In this document: piece by piece, positions 29,601 to 33,942 of the stretch
Position numbering within the stretch: position 1 is the stretch's first letter
How the letters are laid out: each line of letters starts with the position of its first letter
Source: Allolobophora icterica
Taxonomy: Eukaryota > Annelida > Clitellata > Crassiclitellata > Lumbricidae
Direction: 5' to 3'
Assembly: GCA_963556255.1 (NCBI GenBank)
Contig: OY744612.1
Span: 21,603,532 to 21,667,531, forward strand
DNA length: 64,000 bases
Position numbers and translations under genes: made by a program
Notes under the pieces: model-generated
What the model was told of the DNA's origin: nothing
What the model saw: the letters and a program-made list of their open reading frames with translations, nothing else
The model's database searches: none

Positions 29601-32398
29601 AAGAAAGGTAAAAAAGGAAGAGACGCTACCTGAGAGAATAGAAGAACGAACAAACGGAGGATGCTCATTCCAAAGAGCAGGGCCAATGGAAGCAAAAGAC
29701 CTAGATTGAGCCAGAGAAGTCCTGACACGGGGAACGAGGAGGTCCAAACGGTCAGATGAACGAAGAGGACGAAGAGAAGCCGCAGAGTGAGGGCGATGAA
29801 ATAATTCACATAAATATTTTGGAGCGAAACCAAGCTGAGCCTTAGAGACAAGGATGAGGACCTTAAATTGGATGCGGGCAGAAAGCGGGAGCCAGTGGAG
29901 TTCTTCTGCCATAAAGGTGGTGATATGAGAGAATCGAGGAAGACGGGCAATTAATCTAGCAGCAGCATTGAGAACGGACTGAAGAGGAGCAAGACGGACT
30001 TTGGGAAGACCAATGAGGAGGGAATTGCAGTAGTCAAGTCTAGAGCAGACAAATGCATGGACAATTGAAGTGAAAATTGGATGTATGTATGTATGTATGT
30101 ATTTATGTATGTATGTATGTATGTATGTATGTATGTATGTATGTATGTATGTATGTATGTATGTATGTATGTATGTATGTATGTATGTATGTATGTATGT
30201 ATGTATGTATGTATGACATTGTATGTGTCTGACTATTTATACAGCGCCTGTTTTGAAATCTCACAAGGGCGCTAGTTCCTCTGGCTTGATGGATAACGTA
30301 TACCGGTACGCTATATTTTTACACCTCTATCAATGTTTAAATCGTGACACCACTAGTTACGTTTTGGAGAGCTCTACGTCTTATTTGTAACTCATTATCT
30401 GAATTCCGAATTGATTGTTTTGTAATAGTTATTTACTTGGTGATATTATTCTTTGTGGTAGAATTACCCACCATGCTGTGGAATATTTGCATCAACTGAA
30501 GGTCACATCTAACTTTGTCATAATAAATGCGACTGCAACGATAGTTTAACAGGCCCGCATACTTTAGGTATAGTTTCAAGTTTCACTGGAACAGGTTAAG
30601 GCGATTAGTGGTGGGTCGATTATACCTAAACGTTTTGCGATATAGAAAACCGACACGAAATTCGGTATTTAAAAACCGCACAATACCGAACACGGAAAAG
30701 AAACATCGAAGAAACCAAAAAGTTATGATGCATATATAAAATATTACTTTCCATCACGAATATTGCAATTCAATCACTGAACACTTCTTAAGTTTCAACG
30801 TTGACATAACTTACAGTTAAGAGTTAAGTAGGGCCTACTAAACGCAGCGGAAGATGTGGCGTCACGCACTTGGGCTGCGAACGCTATTCAGATACAATAT
30901 TTATTGTGTTTCCATCGCAAATTCGTCAACGACAATTGAACGATGGAATTGCTATGCAAATATTAGACGCTGTTGAACACATAAATACAATTGTGATTAT
31001 TGTCGGGTAGTTTTAAAAGTATATCCATATGAAAATTCAATAAGTTGCTTCATTTCGTGAAAGCTGTCGTATAGGCCTACTGAACACGGCTTATAAGTTT
31101 CTTACTGACGATTTTTTGAACGCAGTTGAACACATAAATACAATTGTGATGTTTAAAATAAAATTTTGCTACTGTAAACGTTCAAAGTGTTCACCGCTAA
31201 ACAGCAGTAGTCATACCTGACGCATATAAATAACTAGAGAAACTGAAAACCGAAGCCAAATTTTGCTATATTCAGAAACACTTAAATCGTAAACGAATTG
31301 ACCTTGAGAAATAAACCAACGAAAATCGGAAACCGATACCGACTAAAGCGATCGATACCAAACCAGCTTTAATGACAGCACTGTCATTTATTAGTTTCAG
31401 CGAGGATGCTAAGGCTAGCCTTGATATGGGCCTATCTTACTCAACAGAATTTCGTGTCAGACAGGTCGCTGTAGAATTACCAGATTTGTTATGATTTGAA
31501 ACGTGTCACTGCCAAAATTCAGTTGAAAGATTATACGTGTTTTTGGCTAACTGTTTTTCAAATACAAAATAGATCTTCTATATTCGTTCCAGGAAAATAC
31601 ACCTCTTCTACAGCAAGCAGAAAGAAACACAACCACAAGTCAGGTGAGATATGTCAATAACAGACCTATATCTTTGTAAGTTCCGGGTCGCTACTCCGGG
31701 CGTGGCTGACCTATTGGGCGCTCGCTACGTCGAAGAATCATCGGGGCTGGACTGGCTTGCCGAGCAATTCTCAGGGCCTACATCACTCATTTCAGGGGCT
31801 CCCGAGGTGACTAGTGTGGCAAGGGTGGTGGCAGAGGGTGCGGGAACTACAGAGAACTTGTATAGTCTGGTTTCGGGTGTGGTTTCACGGCATTTCCTTT
31901 CTGTCTGGAAGTTTCTAAACTATCCAAGCGCTGTATAACAAAATAAAATGGCAGCAGTGAGCTGGCTTCTTGGTGATCTTTAAATAATTTTCTTAGTTGT
32001 GTCGTATTACGCAAATTTTCCATTCCATCACAAGTTTTGGCTAAGTTGTGCCAGTTACCCTATAAAACAACTAGCAAAACTTGGCTAAAACTAACTCGTT
32101 ATAGAATTTTAAGACAAGGAATCTAACGCAATCGACTAAAATCAACCGAAGCTGGGCAGTTCAAAAAATTAAATTCTGTCATACTCATTTAAATCCAAAC
32201 ACTATATTTGATTTATTTTCTCTTTTGAAGACTGAAGCTTGGAATTTACTGGAGAAACATGCAACCGAATACTGCCAACTTCTTCTCAACAGACGATTAC
32301 ATACTCGACAGGGAGAGTGTCTGTGTCAATTTGTCGAAAGTATTCTTTCCTTCGGTAAAACGTCATGCTGCGACTGCACCTGTGGCGTTGGAACTTAG
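4617..32398 (+). CDS. Gene 2: TIR domain fused to TMEM268-like two-helix membrane protein
   Basis: Nine exons: 4617-5082, 6055-6132, 6426-6538, 18937-19194, 20811-20918, 21977-22012, 29191-29238, 31593-31643 and 32231-32398. All have AG acceptors and GT donors, and the frame is open throughout (about 441 residues). The ATG at 4617 is the first in-frame Met of the TIR exon. Order: TIR (about 25-154), linker (156-181), soluble TMEM268-like segment (182-229), TM hairpin (about 250-301), cytosolic part ending in the Cys motif. Introns 3 and 6 contain complete LTR retrotransposons, which makes this gene more than twice as long as genes 3 and 4. Exon 9 has lost eight codons in frame and ends early through a shifted frame, so the last residues differ from the paralogues. 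Exon 5 is three codons short. It may be functional or at an early stage of decay; RNA evidence would decide. Confidence 0.75.
6055..6538 (+). CDS. Gene 2 exons 2-3: linker and start of the TMEM268-like region
   Basis: Exon 2 (6055-6132, 78 nt, phase 1 to 1) encodes a linker ending in MPFQYNP. Exon 3 (6426-6538, 113 nt, phase 1 to 0) encodes FHNTDEVVEVTIYKG and ends NELMCNGLQ. Lengths and phases are the same as in genes 3 and 4. This segment corresponds to the part of TMEM268 just before the TM hairpin. Exon 3 here has lost the Cys pair seen at the same place in genes 3 and 4 (CHFC, CNYC). Confidence 0.75.
6981..8600 (+). other. Gene 2 intron 3, 5' part: decayed coding fragments of unknown origin
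   Basis: Short broken coding-like pieces occur here. At 6981-7082 there is a C2H2-finger-like peptide (CGIYNCDEKFVSDLF, ending HVKLC), and about 7118-7240 another Cys/His-containing piece. At 8281-8478 there is a basic, heptad-like peptide (QKRIKDLEEKMRLSAAYRR) of the kind found in THAP-type transposases. The frames do not join. I suspect remnants of a DNA transposon or retrogene but cannot name it. Confidence 0.3.
7490..7742 (+). repeat. tRNA-derived SINE (plus strand)
   Basis: A tRNA-like head has a polymerase III A box (TGGCTGAATGG, from 7501) and B box (GGTTCGATACC), 31 bp apart, with partly pairing ends (GGGCA near 7494, TAGCCCC near 7558). An unrelated body of about 180 bp follows and ends near AATAAACGAAAAC. 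The cloverleaf is imperfect, so this is a SINE rather than a working tRNA gene. Confidence 0.6.
8785..9517 (-). repeat. 3' LTR of the Ty3/gypsy element
   Basis: 733 bp, 5'-TG...CA-3', matching 16741-17473 except at 9345. Contains imperfect tandem units of roughly 30 bp around GCATCAGTCCCCGGGCACTG (9290-9380). The ORF-like stretch at 9060-9428 occurs equally in both LTRs and has no recognisable product. Confidence 0.92.
9518..10577 (-). repeat. 3' non-coding region of the Ty3/gypsy element with GGCACTRGG-type repeats
   Basis: Between the acidic ORF and the 3' LTR. The stretches 9740-9800 and 10030-10205 are built of degenerate units around GGCACTAGG/GGCACTGGG, similar to the tandem units inside the LTR. 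The rest is AT-rich, with a duplicated segment (about 10255-10330 and 10385-10450, sharing AATTTCTAACTTT). The polypurine tract next to the LTR reads GGAGAG on the minus strand. No gene is seen. Confidence 0.55.
10578..10907 (-). CDS. Small acidic ORF in the Ty3/gypsy element (unknown)
   Basis: 109 codons from ATG. The first 75 residues are very acidic with interspersed hydrophobics (EIDLMALMEEEIDTSELELF), the composition of acidic transcription-activation domains. The C-terminus is Cys/Trp-rich (CCFKGIWCPYNWC). No family is recognised. It lies between the ZCCHC24-like ORF and the 3' LTR on the coding strand of a young element, so it may be a genuine accessory ORF or an exon of a spliced message. 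Function is not claimed. Confidence 0.4.
   Translation of the reverse strand: MIEEIDCTGVVEALLHLEDHDEIDLMALMEEEIDTSELELFLECADEAMEPPLSPDLAELELSSLFFYGVDEVDLCGLNMSCPDAFEDYSFLNCCFKGIWCPYNWCSSF
11034..11771 (-). CDS. ZCCHC24-like zinc-finger protein carried by the Ty3/gypsy element
   Basis: 245 codons. Residues about 137-245 hold a CCHC knuckle (C138, C141, H146, C151 in CHLCNQGGHHIRDC), then LTPYQGARRCFGEYRC, RKWVSGNSWANTGQ and VYPHKQ, and end with LCAKCRQLGYCC. This is the arrangement of the animal protein ZCCHC24, a CCHC knuckle followed by a 3CxxC (ZAR1/RTP-type) finger. The second CxxC has lost its first Cys (G196 where the family has Cys; C199 kept). The N-terminal 115 residues are not recognised. 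It sits downstream of pol in the position where some LTR elements carry env or accessory genes, on the same strand. Capture of a host gene is my inference. Confidence 0.8.
   Translation of the reverse strand: MYPVFTYRQPILGQSVGLPVRNNATAAFLWDGRANTFGAAAAVPVLSNSCEMRGPRDYATGRNLLVQNVKYGSEADNLSPRVPPVPANSPVSLDSESLGSTMPPPNSQDEIVTEVMDQLNQWRIARRSRNDLPSSYRCHLCNQGGHHIRDCALARPQEEALTPYQGARRCFGEYRCLRCQRKWVSGNSWANTGQDGIACGATVYPHKQCPPSKRENAPALKEKRAHRQQLCAKCRQLGYCCCQAN
11944..16692 (-). CDS. Gag-pol polyprotein of the Ty3/gypsy element
   Basis: One uninterrupted ORF of 1582 residues. Gag is about 1-350, with the zinc knuckle CFNCGRPGHFARNC near 333. Protease has the active site LIDTGSE near 407. RT has the catalytic box YLDD near 823. 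RNase H has LDCDACDLGMG near 969. Integrase has a HHCC finger about 1205-1245 and the catalytic triad in LDITGP, TDQGTNF and NGMIERFHK (about 1269, 1331 and 1364), followed by a GPFTVVEQ (GPY/F-type) tail. Gag and pol are fused in one frame without a shift or stop. With nearly identical LTRs and an open frame, this copy looks potentially competent. It produces the particle, reverse-transcription and integration functions of the element. Confidence 0.93.
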   Translation of the reverse strand: MEDEEVIIRRRPRGIENPVSGTSTPVRRRQTTEASPERSPFEVIDDGDLRPDELSGRERPEETMSPQKLLEGIGGLLKTRPMQMKPGKFDGTGSLESFLAQFEVCATHNRWTASDKIDFLRCALEKTATQLLWDFGARQDVTYEELVGRLRQRYGMEGQAEMFRAQLYYRRQRAGESLSDLLHDIRRLVVLAYPVPSNETTQIIARDSFLEAMRDRELSLKVREREPKSLDEAYRTALRLEAYRQTTDTDDRRRQPNRVRGTQEADLDAQIQSRIDRFLAEQREEQRRWQRELESNIERQLRELRGPAATTNATGPDARPSEGNQGLSRRTAACFNCGRPGHFARNCRQGRRPFNRQPATATVGMEPTDATEEVVTNHTARSRLPNRATNNAIYIRGIVNGRPQTCLIDTGSEVSLVPLSTVEGLDLRPCNRFLMAANGSNIRVLGEVNIPIKIRTGFEIHTGFLVSDQIAEPMLGMDWLREHRCRLGFGMGALFIGRRRVALVRGNGSMWCRRVIVAEEVVISPKCQQDVVVKTQYGDLATKAPAWMTEAVEVQPGVHLARVVVGDRVDTTQVRVVNLSEDPVKLSRDQLLGGLHPVEVECSSVSKEGRGRVEGDFSLDFLLEDLPEEVRPDDRIHLRNLLAEYKDIFSATEGDLGRTTVTTHKIDTGDARPVRQPLRRQPLPYRTAVDEHLDSMLAAGTIEPAVSEWASNVVLARKKDGTLRFCIDYRQLNDRTKKDSYPLPRIDECLDALAGGGWFSTLDLRSGYHQVALDRKDADKTAFVTRRGIFRWNVMPFGLCNAPSTFQRLMDIVLSGLNFEICLVYLDDVIIFGSTIEQHLDRLKQVFQRLREANLKLKPSKCRLMRRAVNFLGHIITPEGVSMDPSKIQDVVEWPTPKWLRDVRAFVGLCSYYRRFIRDFSMIAAPLFALTKKGRAFEWDLTCQEAFERLKTALTTAPILALPGDEGIYVLDCDACDLGMGAVLSQRIEGEERVITYGSRLLSNAERNYCVTRRELLAIVHFTKLYRQYLLGRPFVLRTDHAALQWLQRTPEPIGQQGRWLERLAEFEFQIIHRPGRQHGNADALSRKPCRQCGYETWSEVAAVTEVTGPGVAENEPGPPESLEKVQEEDPDLGIVRSWLKEGGQVPDLVQILYENAAIKTYWHQREQLYLLGGVLYRRTPDDVEQLVMPKVRREEFLRLAHTGITGGHLGTRRTRWQVRRRAYWVGWSKETKRFCRRCSQCAQYHRGQPPRQGPLQPLPCGEPFERLSLDITGPHPRSRRGHVYILTVMDNFTKFVEAIPMANQEAISVARALVENVIVRYGAPLQILTDQGTNFDGNLFRELCKILGIDKVRTSAYHPSGNGMIERFHKTLNAMLGKVICSHQRDWDDVLPHVLAAYRASLHETTGFSPNFLMFGREARAPVDLVYGRPPDADRTDGTYVSYVRDFAERMETAYRLVREQLKVTAERRRHTYDLRVRPARFKPGDRVFYFTPRRHRGRTPKWTRMFTGPFTVVEQRGAVNYIIRKTANSRPFTVHVDKLKLCFDEEISREEEAPLDQPTSEETDRGRPRRETRRPARYCQ
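16723..16739 (-). promoter_or_regulatory. Primer-binding site of the Ty3/gypsy element
   Basis: On the minus strand, one base inside the 5' LTR, the sequence is TGGCACCAGAAGTGTGG. It starts with TGG, the complement of the tRNA CCA tail, and resembles Leu-type primer sites. The tRNA identity is an inference. Confidence 0.6.
16741..17473 (-). repeat. 5' LTR of the Ty3/gypsy element
   Basis: 733 bp and the partner of 8785-9517. On the coding strand it begins TGTAACGGACC and ends CCGCCACA. It should contain the promoter and polyadenylation signals of the element. Confidence 0.92.
17474..18936. other. Gene 2 intron 3, 3' part
   Basis: Contains a (GATT)n tract at 17651-17684 that ends a LINE-like tail (AATAAACGAATTT). 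It also has a GC-rich, CpG-rich block at about 18160-18740 (TCGTCGTTG and CTCGGCC motifs) of unknown origin and an (AAT)n tract at 18745-18770. I see no coding region I can defend in the GC-rich block. It differs sharply in base composition from its surroundings and may be part of another mobile element. Confidence 0.4.
18937..19194 (+). CDS. Gene 2 exon 4: transmembrane hairpin
   Basis: 86 codons, phase 0 at both ends, acceptor TTTCAG and donor GTAAGT. It starts ITLSEYRDIL, matching the EYRDI/DYRDI motif of the paralogues, then gives two hydrophobic segments (residues about 250-268 and 281-301) separated by a short polar loop. The order resembles TMEM268. Relative to genes 3 and 4 the hydrophobic sequence is strongly changed while its pattern is kept. 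Confidence 0.8.
19387..19640 (-). pseudogene. LINE 3' end fragment
   Basis: On the minus strand, 19560-19387 reads TRFGDRPSPSHWNGLPPEV followed by WLKRHLFSKIYPSDE, the typical C-terminus of CR1/L2-like reverse transcriptases. A degenerate (TGTATGC)n tract at 19585-19640 interrupts it upstream. Only the tail is present. Confidence 0.65.
19716..19900. mobile_element. MITE-like fragment starting GGGGCCATCCATATATTACG
   Basis: The motif followed by a C-rich stretch (CCCCTCCCCCCT, CACCCTCCTCCCCG) resembles the ends of a widespread class of short DNA elements that begin with a CCATNCAT.ATTACG motif. A related one in the opposite orientation is seen at 62850-62990. No clear target duplication was found. 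Confidence 0.4.
20811..22012 (+). CDS. Gene 2 exons 5 and 6
   Basis: Exon 5 (20811-20918, 36 codons) encodes a helix-like segment (AVEVGNRIARSRNLVVAVKE). Exon 6 (21977-22012, 12 codons) is LIFYYYDWKPCH. Donor and acceptor positions match genes 3 and 4. Exon 6 corresponds to the aromatic FDLENC-type segment of TMEM268. Exon 5 lacks the YGWCSC motif found in genes 3 and 4. The intron between them shows no other gene. Confidence 0.72.
22275..22424. mobile_element. Short hAT-like MITE with CAGRSCCGCATT ends
   Basis: About 150 bp. The left end CAGGCCCGCATTAAGG and the reverse complement of the right end (CAGAGCCGCATTTAGG) form imperfect inverted repeats. Flanks share TTCTTC (left CTTTCTTC, right TTCTTCCT), so the target duplication is imperfect. 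No coding capacity. Confidence 0.5.
22525..22956 (+). repeat. 5' LTR of the Gmr1-like element
   Basis: 432 bp, TGTCGCGG...CCGCGACA, with matching short inverted ends. A TATATAAG box at about 22723 lies in a promoter-like position, and AATTAAAG near 22896 may serve in polyadenylation. Confidence 0.9.
22961..22978 (+). promoter_or_regulatory. Primer-binding site of the Gmr1-like element
   Basis: TGGTGTCAGAAGTGGGAT, four bases after the 5' LTR. It is complementary to the 3' end of animal Leu tRNAs with about one mismatch, from remembered tRNA sequences. Confidence 0.75.
23470..25392 (+). CDS. ORF1 of the Gmr1-like element: gag plus protease
   Basis: 640 codons in this frame; the first ATG is at 23482 (MEALTTEMQ). 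Residues about 95-205 are a highly charged Lys/Glu/Arg coiled coil made of an 87-bp (29-residue) tandem repeat, then a Ty3-type capsid region. The zinc knuckle CFLCHQKGHRAREC is near residue 451. A retropepsin site LSDSGAE is near 550, where DSGA replaces the commoner DTGA. The ORF ends at a TAG (25390-25392), but the same frame continues into pol. The protein forms the particle core, and protease presumably matures it. Confidence 0.88.
   Translation: MFVKMEALTTEMQANIRKMSSERLRVYLMKAGRDDDDVMSWDRNQLMEEWAMEIGKEEEEFKGSPISPTGVDYELQKRRLEFEIRKYEEQKEKEEREREERKEKEEREEKRRDEEKKEQREKEEREREERKEKEEREEKRRDEEKKEQREKEEREREERKEKEEREEKRREEEKKERKEKEEREKKERKEKEERERKEKQEERNVRDSLASRTKRYSDALKNILWKFPSDPIEIPGFFDHLDGLFNVYEVDEDVRAKLLLAILSERAKALTMRLTEAQLHDYKFLKEFLLREFKISPSNLRARFWSLHKASDESFTIYSSKLRVALMYYLKSRKITDEFDKLVSLLVADRLKESLSKACLDYILAQEKEEWLSCEDIANAADIYVASHDGGNDLVCRSHPTPKYNNWTRGQPHVQVNNQTAQPKSPKPELRGEAKIGARVSQEEAKVKGLCFLCHQKGHRARECQTKPSSKKVSTCIFGNPTEEVIDLVVEKVNVLHEIPEQVKQGNLLDNSKPIGLETAVRVYENSIDGLHERSYINVQIEDLPSQPALSDSGAEICCIDKKLIESLNLPVIKRINIIGFQGEGCKADVVYLQMKLANSMEGTTNIAPSLCVMFAAVPELNERVILTPHVVDLLRDSSQ
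23748..24008 (+). repeat. 87-bp tandem repeat inside gag
   Basis: Three successive units of about 87 bp starting with GGAAGAAAGAGAAAGGGAGG (23748, 23835, 23922) encode Lys/Glu-rich 29-residue repeats. Nearly pure purine on the coding strand. Confidence 0.8.
25393..25614 (+). other. Gag-pol junction with two in-frame stops
   Basis: ORF1 and ORF2 are in the same frame. They are separated by TAG at 25390 (context CAATAGGTAG) and TGA at 25543-25545 (GATGATTGAGAT), with open reading between and after them. The TAG could be a readthrough site as in some retroelements. Two stops of different kinds argue that at least one is a defect of this copy. Confidence 0.7.
25615..28374 (+). CDS. ORF2 of the Gmr1-like element: integrase, RT, RNase H
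   Basis: About 919 codons open to the TGA at 28372. It has no ATG of its own near the start, as expected for expression by readthrough. The integrase finger (residues about 58-100, ending CASCKIC) and its D, D, E in MDCIGPM, SSDCGTNF and GLVERCNQ come first. A GPATVVK-type tail follows. RT then has AIDYRHVN, FDAKSGYWQ and the catalytic box FVDD near 653 (Phe in place of Tyr). RNase H has SVDASATAVGC near 801, and the ORF ends in ADFLSRL. Integrase ahead of RT is the distinguishing feature of this clade. Confidence 0.93.
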   Translation: MREQQNCHNLISCWQQARQNKNNFFIDNNLLYHKGEIMGHKVNQLCLPEDRIEVVLRVAHDAPCAGHMAFKATRARIKLNFWFPRMDERIREYCASCKICQLRTPVKVADRVPITPIPRADELCFNHLNMDCIGPMVVTGESNKSKPQYNYALVLVDKFSRWPMAYPLRSLNAKGVCEALLQVFTTFSIPRIISSDCGTNFTSRLTKEFLRRMGCSPRFNTPGHPEAAGLVERCNQSLKTMIFKLAQSDPRGWHQLLPFVLWSLREKPSGTTHISPFTMVYGTLPRGPLSVLKESWAGERKVPLNLGKSPEEYLQSLKENLEFAKVYADYYSDIETKRYADYYNLRSTDRKYEVGDKVAVLAPDFGSSKFYSRWQGPATVVKVKSPYSYIVEIEGKQRHLHANKIKRYHERLEQAMINSCSVIVDQDEEFGIVEVVDQEEREQISPSKRIDPLIIAHLSQEEQKQLFEILDRHTAVFVDKPGYCPVLEHEIKITHDFTPKRLRAYKVPELLKPEVQRQIEEMLALDIIRPSKSEMASPVVCVLKGPKGQNGVRLAIDYRHVNKYSLGDCYPTPDIADVLQKVGRAKFISVFDAKSGYWQIPVRKEHRWLTAFVCDAGLFEFTRMPFGLKSASNTFIRAMTQVLHPVRSFTEPFVDDMAVVSMNWNDHLEHLEKFLQTIEEAGLTLNLRKCNFAQNKIKFVGHIVGSGCIEPDPGKIATINDIHPPTTKKEVRRVMGFFSYFRNFIPALAEKARIITDLTRDNIPTKVPWEQKHQEALDKLKDDLSKATQLHTIDFTKEFGLSVDASATAVGCCLFQWTEEGQEKPIAFASLKLTDTQMHWSTIEREAFAVIWALKRFKSWIFLSKIIIYSDHNPLSYLTDASPKSAKLTRWALALQEFNVDFRYRPGRQNTVADFLSRL
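28556..28569 (+). promoter_or_regulatory. Polypurine tract of the Gmr1-like element
   Basis: GAGGGCGGAGGGAA lies immediately before the 3' LTR and is the expected second-strand priming site. Another purine run (GGTGAAGGGGGGAAA) lies at about 28381-28396. Confidence 0.6.
28570..29001 (+). repeat. 3' LTR of the Gmr1-like element
   Basis: 432 bp, no difference found from 22525-22956. It is followed directly by the target duplication CGCAG. Confidence 0.9.
29191..29238 (+). CDS. Gene 2 exon 7
   Basis: 16 codons, LHLTQFVSEHSRNNNV, acceptor TTTTAG and donor GTAAGC. It matches SHLTQFLTEQ and SHVTQFLTDR of genes 3 and 4 and the CVQFLSDHV segment of TMEM268. Confidence 0.72.
29321..29516. repeat. 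(ATGT)n and (TGTAT)n microsatellite
   Basis: 170 bp of perfect ATGT units followed by five TGTAT units. It abuts the 3' end of a LINE fragment on the minus strand, so it probably grew from that element's tail. Confidence 0.95.
29517..30060 (-). pseudogene. CR1/L2-like LINE 3' fragment
   Basis: On the minus strand the peptide ELHWLPLSARIQFKVLILV, then SLRPLRSSDRLDLLVPRVR and ASIGPALWNEHPP, is the standard C-terminal part of this LINE class. It ends in the 3' motif GCGCTTTATAAATATCC next to the microsatellite. 5' truncated; no intact RT. Confidence 0.75.
30081..30214. repeat. (ATGT)n microsatellite
   Basis: About 134 bp of ATGT units with one ATTT variant, on the other side of the LINE fragment from 29321-29516. 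It is followed by a second LINE-type end (ATTTATACAGCGCC). Confidence 0.95.
30215..31592. other. Gene 2 intron 7, AT-rich, with a 26-bp direct repeat
   Basis: No gene seen. A 26-bp exact direct repeat (starting GTTGAACACATAAATAC) occurs at 30972-30997 and 31125-31150. Blocks at 30640-30720 and 31240-31365 are rich in ACCGA/ATCGG motifs (AAAACCGACACG, GGAAACCGATACC). They may be the ends of a DNA transposon, but I could not pair clean inverted repeats. Confidence 0.4.
31593..31643 (+). CDS. Gene 2 exon 8
   Basis: 17 codons, ENTPLLQQAERNTTTSQ, acceptor TTCCAG and donor GTGAGA. It matches exon 8 of gene 1 (SASLLEVAERNSATDQ). The start is shorter than in genes 1 and 3. Confidence 0.7.
31651..31938 (+). 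other. Orphan ORF with raised GC in gene 2 intron 8
   Basis: 95 codons, the last 85 in a GC-richer segment (about 31677-31920) that is unlike the surrounding intron and absent from the matching place after gene 1 exon 8. Peptide pieces such as GVADLLGARYVEESSGLDWL are not recognised. It could be a fragment of a captured gene or mobile element; whether it is expressed is unknown. Confidence 0.3.
32231..32398 (+). CDS. Gene 2 exon 9 (altered last exon)
   Basis: 55 codons to TAG. It starts TEAWNLLEKHATEYCQLLL and keeps CLCQFVESIL and SCCDC. Compared with genes 1, 3 and 4 it lacks eight codons (the TPSEQR region). A small insertion near 32388 shifts the frame, so it stops about twelve residues early and loses the RHPWRRY end. 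Confidence 0.7.
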   Translation, partial: TEAWNLLEKHATEYCQLLLNRRLHTRQGECLCQFVESILSFGKTSCCDCTCGVGT

Positions 32399-32727
32399 AA
32401 CTCGTCATCCCTGGAGGCGTTACTGTTTCTTCTAATTCCTTGATTGCTGTTAATTACTCAATTGTTCTATGGTCATTTCCAGAGTTACATCATACAGTAC
32501 TAAACGCTACTCTAAACAACACTATGCTTTAACGTGAAATTGTTACAGAACAATATTTATCTCTAACTTTAGAGCGTAGGCACATACCTGACTTCCATTA
32601 TGCAGACAGTAGACTTCCTGACGATAGTCACTGAACTACTCGCCTCTATTTACAAAATGAGCTGTATATATTTTCATGCTTTTCATAGTTAGTCACTTTA
32701 CCCAGAGGTATAGTTGGAAAATAATTG

Positions 32728-32905
32728 TAATAATTATCTGGAACGGCCTTCCTGTTGGACTGCGGTCTCTCCCTCGAGACTCGTTAACCTCTTTCTTCTC
32801 TGCTCTTAAGGCTGTTCTCTTTCGTCGAGGTTGGGCTGGGAGCGCCTCTGAATAGTTGCCTTGAAGAGCGCGCTATATAAATGTCTGGTTGATTGATTGA
32901 TTGAA
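32728..32905 (+). pseudogene. LINE 3' end with (GATT)n tail
   Basis: Reads WNGLPVGLRSLPRDSLTSFF, then RRGWAGSASE and a stop, then CGCGCTATATAAAT and a GATT tract. This is the tail of a CR1/L2-like LINE inserted in the sequence downstream of gene 2. The segment is absent at the matching place after gene 1, so the insertion came after the duplication. Confidence 0.7.
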
Positions 32906-33047
32906 TGTTAATATGCGTTGTTCACGATACGTTATTCAGATACATATTTTGTCGTGCCATTAGTTTGCTACAGATAGGCTACAAATTTTCCACATGCGTC
33001 CGTAAAGGCTGTGGATGAAGCAGCACCGAGTAAACCGCTGGATGAAT

Positions 33048-33130
33048 TGTAAAGTAATCGTAATCGTAATCTCCAAACTTTTAAGGCGCCACTCGAAAGC
33101 CAAGCGCAATTCACGAACGCTGCATGGAAG
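33048..33130 (+). repeat. Dispersed repeat (TAATCGTAATC ... GGCGCCACTC)
   Basis: Shares the motif series CGTAATCGTAATCT, then a GCGCYACTC core and AAGCGCA, with 43945-44190; partial copies lie at 33660-33715 and 44885-44930. Probably a LINE or SINE 3' end family. Confidence 0.5.
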
Positions 33131-33240
33131 CAATTAAAATAAGCAGTAGTGCCTCCATGGATATGTCAAAGTAGCCTTCCTCAGACTTTCTAATTCACGT
33201 GGACCTGACTATGAGACTATGGTTTTTCATCTCCTCCCAG

Positions 33241-33357
33241 TCCACGAACAGCTTATCAACGGCAATAGAATTTGGTAACAGTATCGCCCACGCACGAGAT
33301 TTGATGATTGTTAAAAATGACTATGGTTGGAGAGGCTGCACGTATGACAAGATGTCC
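33241..33357 (+). pseudogene. Orphan copy of exon 5 between genes 2 and 3
   Basis: 39 codons, open, with acceptor CTCCCAG and donor GTATCC at exactly the family positions. It encodes STAIEFGNSIAHARDLMIV and DYGWRGCTYDKMS, closer to genes 3 and 4 exon 5 than to gene 2 exon 5. No TM exon precedes it and no exon 6 follows it before gene 3 starts. It is an exon left by partial duplication or unequal crossing-over, possibly available for trans- or alternative splicing, but most simply a relic. Confidence 0.7.
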
Positions 33358-33942
33358 GTATCCTTTACTGTAAAGAAATATTTCTGAGGTCAAATATTTA
33401 ACGGTCGTATGTCTACAGTAGTGCAACATGCGGAGGCGATTATATCCTTCACTTAGACCCTTGAGCTAACAAAGGACGAATCCAAAAGTACTGGACGCGG
33501 GGGTCAGGGATTTCGAAGACTTATACTCGGAGCGGTGTACCCTAAAACTTAAAGGGTTAGGTGCTCAACTTCTCCCTAGTGTCGCCACTGTCGCCGTCTA
33601 TAGAGTCTCGTATTCTTCGCTAGGTGGATCCACGGTTAAAATCATTGACATTTGGCAAGGGACCAATCGTAACCGTAATCTAATCGTAATCGTAATCTCC
33701 AAACTTCCAATTTCTAGTCTGTAAGACTATTTGCGCGCAATGTTTGAAAAAACTGTGTAGGAAACTTCCCATTTAGCTAGTAATTTATTTTCTGTGTCAT
33801 GCCACATCGGGCAACGCCTCTGTCATCGTCCATTGGGCCTACCCTTCGTTCCTTTGCCCGGGTGCTGAGCCTGTATTGAACTTTGGCCTTCTATTGTGTA
33901 GAGTTGACAATCTCTATTATCTGACCTGTCATATGGGCCTAA

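Noticed and set aside
29286..29602. Open frames of repeated Tyr-Val-Cys-Met or Ile-His-Thr-Tyr
   Set aside because: They are translations of the ATGT microsatellite, open in several frames at once, with no gene signals. The same applies to 30081-30275 and 53193-53716.
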